From positions 124,001-188,000 of the forward strand of contig NZ_JAUHJQ010000005.1 of the NCBI RefSeq assembly GCF_030412965.1: DNA of 64,000 nt, given 5' to 3'. Below, in pieces: positions 60,259 to 64,000 of the stretch. Under the pieces are notes generated by a model. It was given only the letters and a program-made list of their open reading frames with translations. It was not told the DNA's origin and did no database searches. This stretch comes from Nocardioides oceani. GTDB lineage: Bacteria > Actinomycetota > Actinomycetes > Propionibacteriales > Nocardioidaceae. Every line of letters begins with the position of its first letter. Positions within the stretch are counted from its first letter, which is position 1. Made by a program: the position numbers and the translations under genes.

Positions 60259-61203
60259 ATGACCAGGACCAAGGTCGCCGTCATCGGGTCGGGCAACATC
60301 GGCACCGACCTGATGATCAAGGTGATGCGCACCAGCAAGCACCTCGAGATGGGGGCGATGGTCGGCATCGACCCCGACTCCGACGGGCTCGCCCGCGCGA
60401 AGCGCTTCGGGTTCGCCACCACCCACGAGGGCGTGCAGGGGCTCGTCGACCTGCCCGGCTTCGACGAGATCGAGATCGTCTTCGACGCCACCTCGGCCAA
60501 GGCCCACCAGCACAACGCGGCGCTGCTCCAGCCGCTCGGCAAGCGGATGATCGACCTGACGCCCGCGGCCATCGGCCCGTACGTCGTCCCGGCCGTCAAC
60601 ATCGACGACCACCTCGACGCCCCGAACGTCAACATGGTGACCTGCGGCGGCCAGGCGACGATCCCGATCGTGGCCGCCGTCTCCCGCGTCGTGCCCGTGG
60701 CGTACGCCGAGATCGTCGCGTCCATCGCCTCGAGGTCGGCCGGACCCGGCACGCGCGCGAACATCGACGAGTTCACCGAGACCACCTCCGCGGCGATCGT
60801 CGAGGTCGGCGGCGCGGCCGCAGGCAAGGCGATCATCATCCTCAACCCGGCCGAGCCGCCGCTGATCATGCGCGACACGGTCTTCGCGCTGGTCCAGGCG
60901 CCCGACCCGGCCGTGCACGACGAGATCCGCGCGTCGGTGGAGAAGATGGTGGCCGACGTGGCGGCGTACGTGCCGGGCTACCGGCTCAAGCAGCAGGTGC
61001 AGGTCACCGAGCTGCCCGCCGACCAGCCGGTCCGCACGCTCGTCGGCGAGACCGCCGGCCGCCCGACCCACCAGGTCTCGGTGTTCCTCGAGGTCGAGGG
61101 CGCCGCGCACTACCTCCCGGCGTACGCCGGCAACCTCGACATCATGACGTCCGCGGCCCTCCAGATGGCCGAGCGGATCGCGGCCTCGAAGGCAGGGAGC
61201 TGA
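60259..61203 (+). CDS. Acetaldehyde dehydrogenase (acylating), MhpF/HsaG type
   Basis: A 314-residue CoA-acylating aldehyde dehydrogenase. Rossmann [14 protein letters not shown] at 6-19; catalytic Cys129 in [44 protein letters not shown]. It turns acetaldehyde or propanal from the aldolase into acetyl- or propanoyl-CoA and channels substrate by complexing with the aldolase encoded 3 bases downstream. ATG at 60259. Confidence 0.95.
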   Translation: MTRTKVAVIGSGNIGTDLMIKVMRTSKHLEMGAMVGIDPDSDGLARAKRFGFATTHEGVQGLVDLPGFDEIEIVFDATSAKAHQHNAALLQPLGKRMIDLTPAAIGPYVVPAVNIDDHLDAPNVNMVTCGGQATIPIVAAVSRVVPVAYAEIVASIASRSAGPGTRANIDEFTETTSAAIVEVGGAAAGKAIIILNPAEPPLIMRDTVFALVQAPDPAVHDEIRASVEKMVADVAAYVPGYRLKQQVQVTELPADQPVRTLVGETAGRPTHQVSVFLEVEGAAHYLPAYAGNLDIMTSAALQMAERIAASKAGS

Positions 61204-61206
61204 CCC

Positions 61207-62220
61207 ATGACCACCTCCATCTTCGTCCAGGACGTGACCCTGCGCGACGGCATGCACGCCGTGCGCCACCGGATCACCCCCGAGGACGTCACGCGGATCG
61301 TCGCCGCCCTCGACGCCGCCGGTGTCGACGCCATCGAGGTCGCGCACGGCGACGGCCTCGCCGGCTCGTCGGTGAACTACGGCCCCGGCTCCCACACCGA
61401 CTGGGAGTGGATCGAGGCCGCGGCCTCGGTGCTCCAGCGGGCCCGGCTGACCACGCTGCTGCTGCCCGGCGTCGGCACGATCCACGAGCTGAAGCGGGCC
61501 CACGACCTCGGCGTCCGGTCGGTGCGCGTGGCGACCCACTGCACCGAGGCCGACGTGTCCGCCCAGCACATCGCGGCCGCCCGCGAGCTCGGCATGGACG
61601 TCTCGGGCTTCCTCATGCTCTCCCACATGTCCTCGCCCGAGGACCTCGCCCAGCAGGCGCGGCTGATGGAGTCCTACGGGGCGCACTGCGTCTACGTCAC
61701 CGACTCCGGCGGCCGGCTCACGATGAACGACGTCGCCGCCCGCGTCCGCGCCTACCGCGACGTGCTCGACGCCGACACCGAGATCGGCATCCACGCCCAC
61801 GAGAACCTCTCGCTCTCGGTCGCCAACTCCGTGGTCGCGGTCGAGAACGGGGTACGCCGTGTCGACGCCTCGCTCGCCGGCCACGGCGCCGGCGCGGGCA
61901 ACTGCCCGCTCGAGGCGTTCATCGCCGTCGCGGACCTGTCCGGCTTCGAGCACGGCTGCGACCTGTTCGCGCTCCAGGACGCCGCCGACGACATCGTCCG
62001 CCCGCTCCAGGACCGGCCGGTCCGGGTCGACCGCGAGACGCTCACCCTCGGGTACGCCGGGGTCTACTCCAGCTTCCTGCGGCACGCCGAGGCCGCCTCG
62101 GAGCGGTACGGCGTCGACGTACGCCAGATCCTGATGGAGTGCGGCCGTCGCCGGCTCGTCGGCGGCCAGGAGGACATGATCATCGACATCGCGCTCTCCC
62201 TGCAGGAGCCCGCTGCCTGA
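61207..62220 (+). CDS. 4-hydroxy-2-oxovalerate aldolase, MhpE/HsaF type
   Basis: A 337-residue Mn-dependent class II aldolase. Metal/substrate residues Arg13 and Asp14 ([12 protein letters not shown]), His196 and His198 ([16 protein letters not shown]), and [14 protein letters not shown]. It splits 4-hydroxy-2-oxo acids to pyruvate and an aldehyde. ATG at 61207 follows GGGAGCTGACCC, 3 bases after the dehydrogenase stop. A strong hairpin ends the operon. Confidence 0.95.
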   Translation: MTTSIFVQDVTLRDGMHAVRHRITPEDVTRIVAALDAAGVDAIEVAHGDGLAGSSVNYGPGSHTDWEWIEAAASVLQRARLTTLLLPGVGTIHELKRAHDLGVRSVRVATHCTEADVSAQHIAAARELGMDVSGFLMLSHMSSPEDLAQQARLMESYGAHCVYVTDSGGRLTMNDVAARVRAYRDVLDADTEIGIHAHENLSLSVANSVVAVENGVRRVDASLAGHGAGAGNCPLEAFIAVADLSGFEHGCDLFALQDAADDIVRPLQDRPVRVDRETLTLGYAGVYSSFLRHAEAASERYGVDVRQILMECGRRRLVGGQEDMIIDIALSLQEPAA

Positions 62221-62255
62221 GGCCGGCTGCGCTGCGGGCCTTCCGTTTCCTGCGC

Positions 62256-62292
62256 CACGAAGCCCCGACCGCGGTGCGGTCGGGGCTTCGTG
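62256..62292. terminator. Strong bidirectional terminator
   Basis: CACGAAGCCCCGACCGC (62256-62272) is perfectly complementary to GCGGTCGGGGCTTCGTG (62276-62292) over a 3-base loop, between the aldolase gene and the convergent DoxX gene. Confidence 0.85.
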
Positions 62293-62306
62293 CTGCTCGA
62301 GAGGTG

Positions 62307-62897
62307 TCAGCGGAGGACGGGGAGCTTCTCGACGAGGCCGGTGCTGGCCCAGGCCTTGCCGAGGCCCCAGGTGTCGCCGGCGGCGAGGGCGCCGAGGACG
62401 ACGAGGGTGGCGGCGCCGAGGAGGTGCTCGTCGAGGAAGGGGTGGTTCTCCGGGGGCAGCACGACGGTCCACATCAGCACGTAGAGCAGGGCGCCGGACG
62501 CGGCGGCGACGCGCATCCCGATGCCGAGGGTGAGCGCGAGGCCGATGCCGAGGAGGCCGACCATGAAGAGGGTGTCGGCCCACCATGCGCCGGCGATGCT
62601 GTTGTAGAAGCCCTGGAAGGGGCCGTCGGCGCCGAAGGCGAGGAATCCCTCGGTGGGGCTGCCGCCGTTGATCCAGGCCGCGTCGCCGAAGCGGTCGAGG
62701 TGGCCGGCCTGGTCGTAGCCGGTGTGGAAGCCGAGCGCCAGGAGCTTGTCGAGGAAGGCCCACAGGAAGGTGAGGCCGAAGCCGATGCGGGTCACGGCGA
62801 GGGCGCGGGCGGCGAAGGTGGTCACCGTGACCGGGCCCTCGGGCCGCTCGGCGACGTCGTGACGGGTGTGGGTCGGGCGGTGCGCGATGGTGGTCAT
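62307..62897 (-). CDS. DoxX-family membrane protein
   Basis: A 196-residue protein with four membrane helices. RIGFGLTFLWAFLDKLLALGF is the DoxX-type first helix; later helices include MVGLLGIGLALTLGIGMRVAAASGALLYVLMWT and DEHLLGAATLVVLGALAAG. The loop between helices 1 and 2 is long (about 60 residues). DoxX proteins join quinone- or thiol-redox complexes; here no partner is nearby. ATG at 62897 with AAGGAGG before it. The 150 bases before it hold its promoter and no gene. Confidence 0.83.
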   Translation of the reverse strand: MTTIAHRPTHTRHDVAERPEGPVTVTTFAARALAVTRIGFGLTFLWAFLDKLLALGFHTGYDQAGHLDRFGDAAWINGGSPTEGFLAFGADGPFQGFYNSIAGAWWADTLFMVGLLGIGLALTLGIGMRVAAASGALLYVLMWTVVLPPENHPFLDEHLLGAATLVVLGALAAGDTWGLGKAWASTGLVEKLPVLR

Positions 62898-63047
62898 GTC
62901 GGTGACCTCCTTGTCTGTCGGTGGTGCTGGTCTGGTTGACGTCTCCAGACTGTCGTCCGCCGACGGGCGGGTGCAGAGTCCGCGGTCCCGACTGTGCGCG
63001 GGCCTTTGGTCCCGACCTCCCTGCCTCGAGTGAGGCGTCCTGCACGG

Positions 63048-64000
63048 TCAGGCGGCCGGACCCTCCGCGGCGTCGACGGCGGGGTCGATGAAGAAGTTGT
63101 CGCGGAACAGACCGCTGGGGTCGTACCGACGCTTCAGCTCCCGCAGCCGCGCGAGGTGCGCGGGCGGGAAGGCACGCTCGAGCCAGAGCGGGCCGGTGCC
63201 GGTCTCGAAGCTGAGGTAGCTGCCGGACAGGTGGGGGACGAGCCGCTCCCAGGCGGCGTCGAACGACGAGCCGGCGCCGAAGCCCGCGAGGGCGAACGCC
63301 GCGCTGCGACCGGCGTACGCCGTGGCGGCGCTCGGCACGTCGGCGACGGCGCCGCCGACCGCGCGCACGGAGAAGAAGTGCGACGTGCCGGTGTCCAGCA
63401 GCGCCGCGACCTCGGCCGCGAGGGCGGGGGAGAGGTGGTCGGCCAGACCGGAGTGCGAGCGCGGCTCGCCACGGCCGCGCTGCGGCTCGTCGCTGCTGAA
63501 CGCGCCCATGACCTGGTCGAAGGTGGTGAGCACGACCTGCTGCTGGAGGAGCGGCGCCACCTCCGCGATCGGCTGCAGGCGCTCGACGACGGTGTCGGGC
63601 TCGTCGGCGTCGACCACCAGCATCGCCTGCGCGGTGCGGGCCCCGCCCCGACCGCCCCCGAGGATCACCTGGCCGGTGACGCTCCGGTCGGCGGCCTCCA
63701 GCTCGCGTCCCCAGCGCTCCAGGAAGGCGGCCGTGTCCGCGACCTCGAAGGCGAGCTGGGCGAAGGCGATGGTGCCGACGCGGGCGGCGGTCAGCTCGAA
63801 GGACGTCGCGACGCCGAAGTTGGCACCGGCGCCCCGGACGGCCCAGAACAGGTCCGGCTCCTCCTCGGCGCTCGTGCGCACCACCCGGCCGTCGGCCAGC
63901 ACCACCTCGACCGCGGTCAGGTGGTCGATCGTGAGCCCGTGGCTGCGCGCGAACCAGCCGACGCCGCCGGCCGTCGCGAGCCCGCCCACGCCCACACCGC
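63048..64000 (-). CDS. FAD-binding (BBE-type) oxidoreductase, cut by window end
   Basis: The C-terminal about 317 residues of a berberine-bridge-type FAD oxidase, whose N-terminal flavin-attachment part lies beyond the window. Visible: [59 protein letters not shown], the end of the FAD_binding_4 domain. The C-terminus has [17 protein letters not shown], the BBE motif. Such enzymes oxidise alcohols, sugars or aromatic side chains. Direction is towards the DoxX gene. Confidence 0.88.
   Translation of the reverse strand, partial: GVGVGGLATAGGVGWFARSHGLTIDHLTAVEVVLADGRVVRTSAEEEPDLFWAVRGAGANFGVATSFELTAARVGTIAFAQLAFEVADTAAFLERWGRELEAADRSVTGQVILGGGRGGARTAQAMLVVDADEPDTVVERLQPIAEVAPLLQQQVVLTTFDQVMGAFSSDEPQRGRGEPRSHSGLADHLSPALAAEVAALLDTGTSHFFSVRAVGGAVADVPSAATAYAGRSAAFALAGFGAGSSFDAAWERLVPHLSGSYLSFETGTGPLWLERAFPPAHLARLRELKRRYDPSGLFRDNFFIDPAVDAAEGPAA

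Noticed and set aside
57178-61200. A 1341-codon plus-strand open frame over the flavin reductase and IclR genes
   Set aside because: Only its last part (acetaldehyde dehydrogenase from 60259) is real; the rest is a shadow of minus-strand genes.
1-64000. tRNA, rRNA, riboswitch or complete insertion sequence
   Set aside because: I looked at the intergenic gaps, including those next to cobU/cobT where a cobalamin riboswitch might sit, and saw no B12-box, cloverleaf or transposase. A covariance-model search (Infernal/tRNAscan) would settle this.

Overview
The window comes from a high-GC Gram-positive genome, almost certainly an actinomycete. The evidence is strongly GC-biased third positions, many GTG starts, recurrent TANNNT-then-start-codon (leaderless) gene starts, SigF-, SigE- and IclR-type regulators, and cobalamin-salvage and Wadjet-type genes of actinobacterial style. 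The gene content fits Nocardioidaceae (Nocardioides/Pimelobacter-like), but the genus is an inference. I saw no rRNA, tRNA or CRISPR, and no transposase.

Layout. 0-5.2 kb: PepSY membrane protein, a TasA-like fibre protein with its ER-type signal peptidase, an Hpt-like protein without the histidine, an orphan response regulator and a small secreted protein. 5.4-6.8 kb: STAS protein convergent with a SigB/SigF-family sigma factor. 7-9 kb: SDR, MarR, alpha/beta hydrolase. 9-13 kb: a tightly coupled valine/isobutyryl-CoA degradation operon. 13-15.6 kb: cobU and cobTS. 15.6-26.6 kb: SprT-like metalloprotein, secreted CocE-type hydrolase with an LVIVD-like partner, a PVVP-repeat membrane protein, an ECF sigma factor with a coupled membrane protein, DinB, ABC-F and luciferase-like genes. 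26.7-32.4 kb: a JetA-JetB-JetC (MksF-MksE-MksB) condensin/Wadjet operon with no JetD beside it.

32.6-51 kb and 57.2-62.2 kb hold the parts of an aromatic (possibly steroid C/D-ring-like) meta-cleavage catabolism. These are two HsaA-type flavin monooxygenases, a flavin reductase fused to an IclR-type effector domain, an extradiol dioxygenase, a C-C bond hydrolase, two 2-keto-4-pentenoate hydratases, an acylating acetaldehyde dehydrogenase and a 4-hydroxy-2-oxovalerate aldolase. Two IclR regulators, three MFS transporters and a CUT2-type ABC importer surround them. A shared palindrome, GTAGTGATCACTAC, sits at the first IclR gene and before the second monooxygenase, and probably ties these blocks into one regulon. 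A tandem TetR-TetR fusion lies between the blocks.

Between the two catabolic blocks (53.5-57.2 kb) is a lower-GC stretch with an unusual membrane protein, a MerR/SDR/SnoaL cassette and a small membrane-protein gene that appears frame-disrupted; it looks acquired. The window ends inside a BBE-type FAD oxidoreductase.
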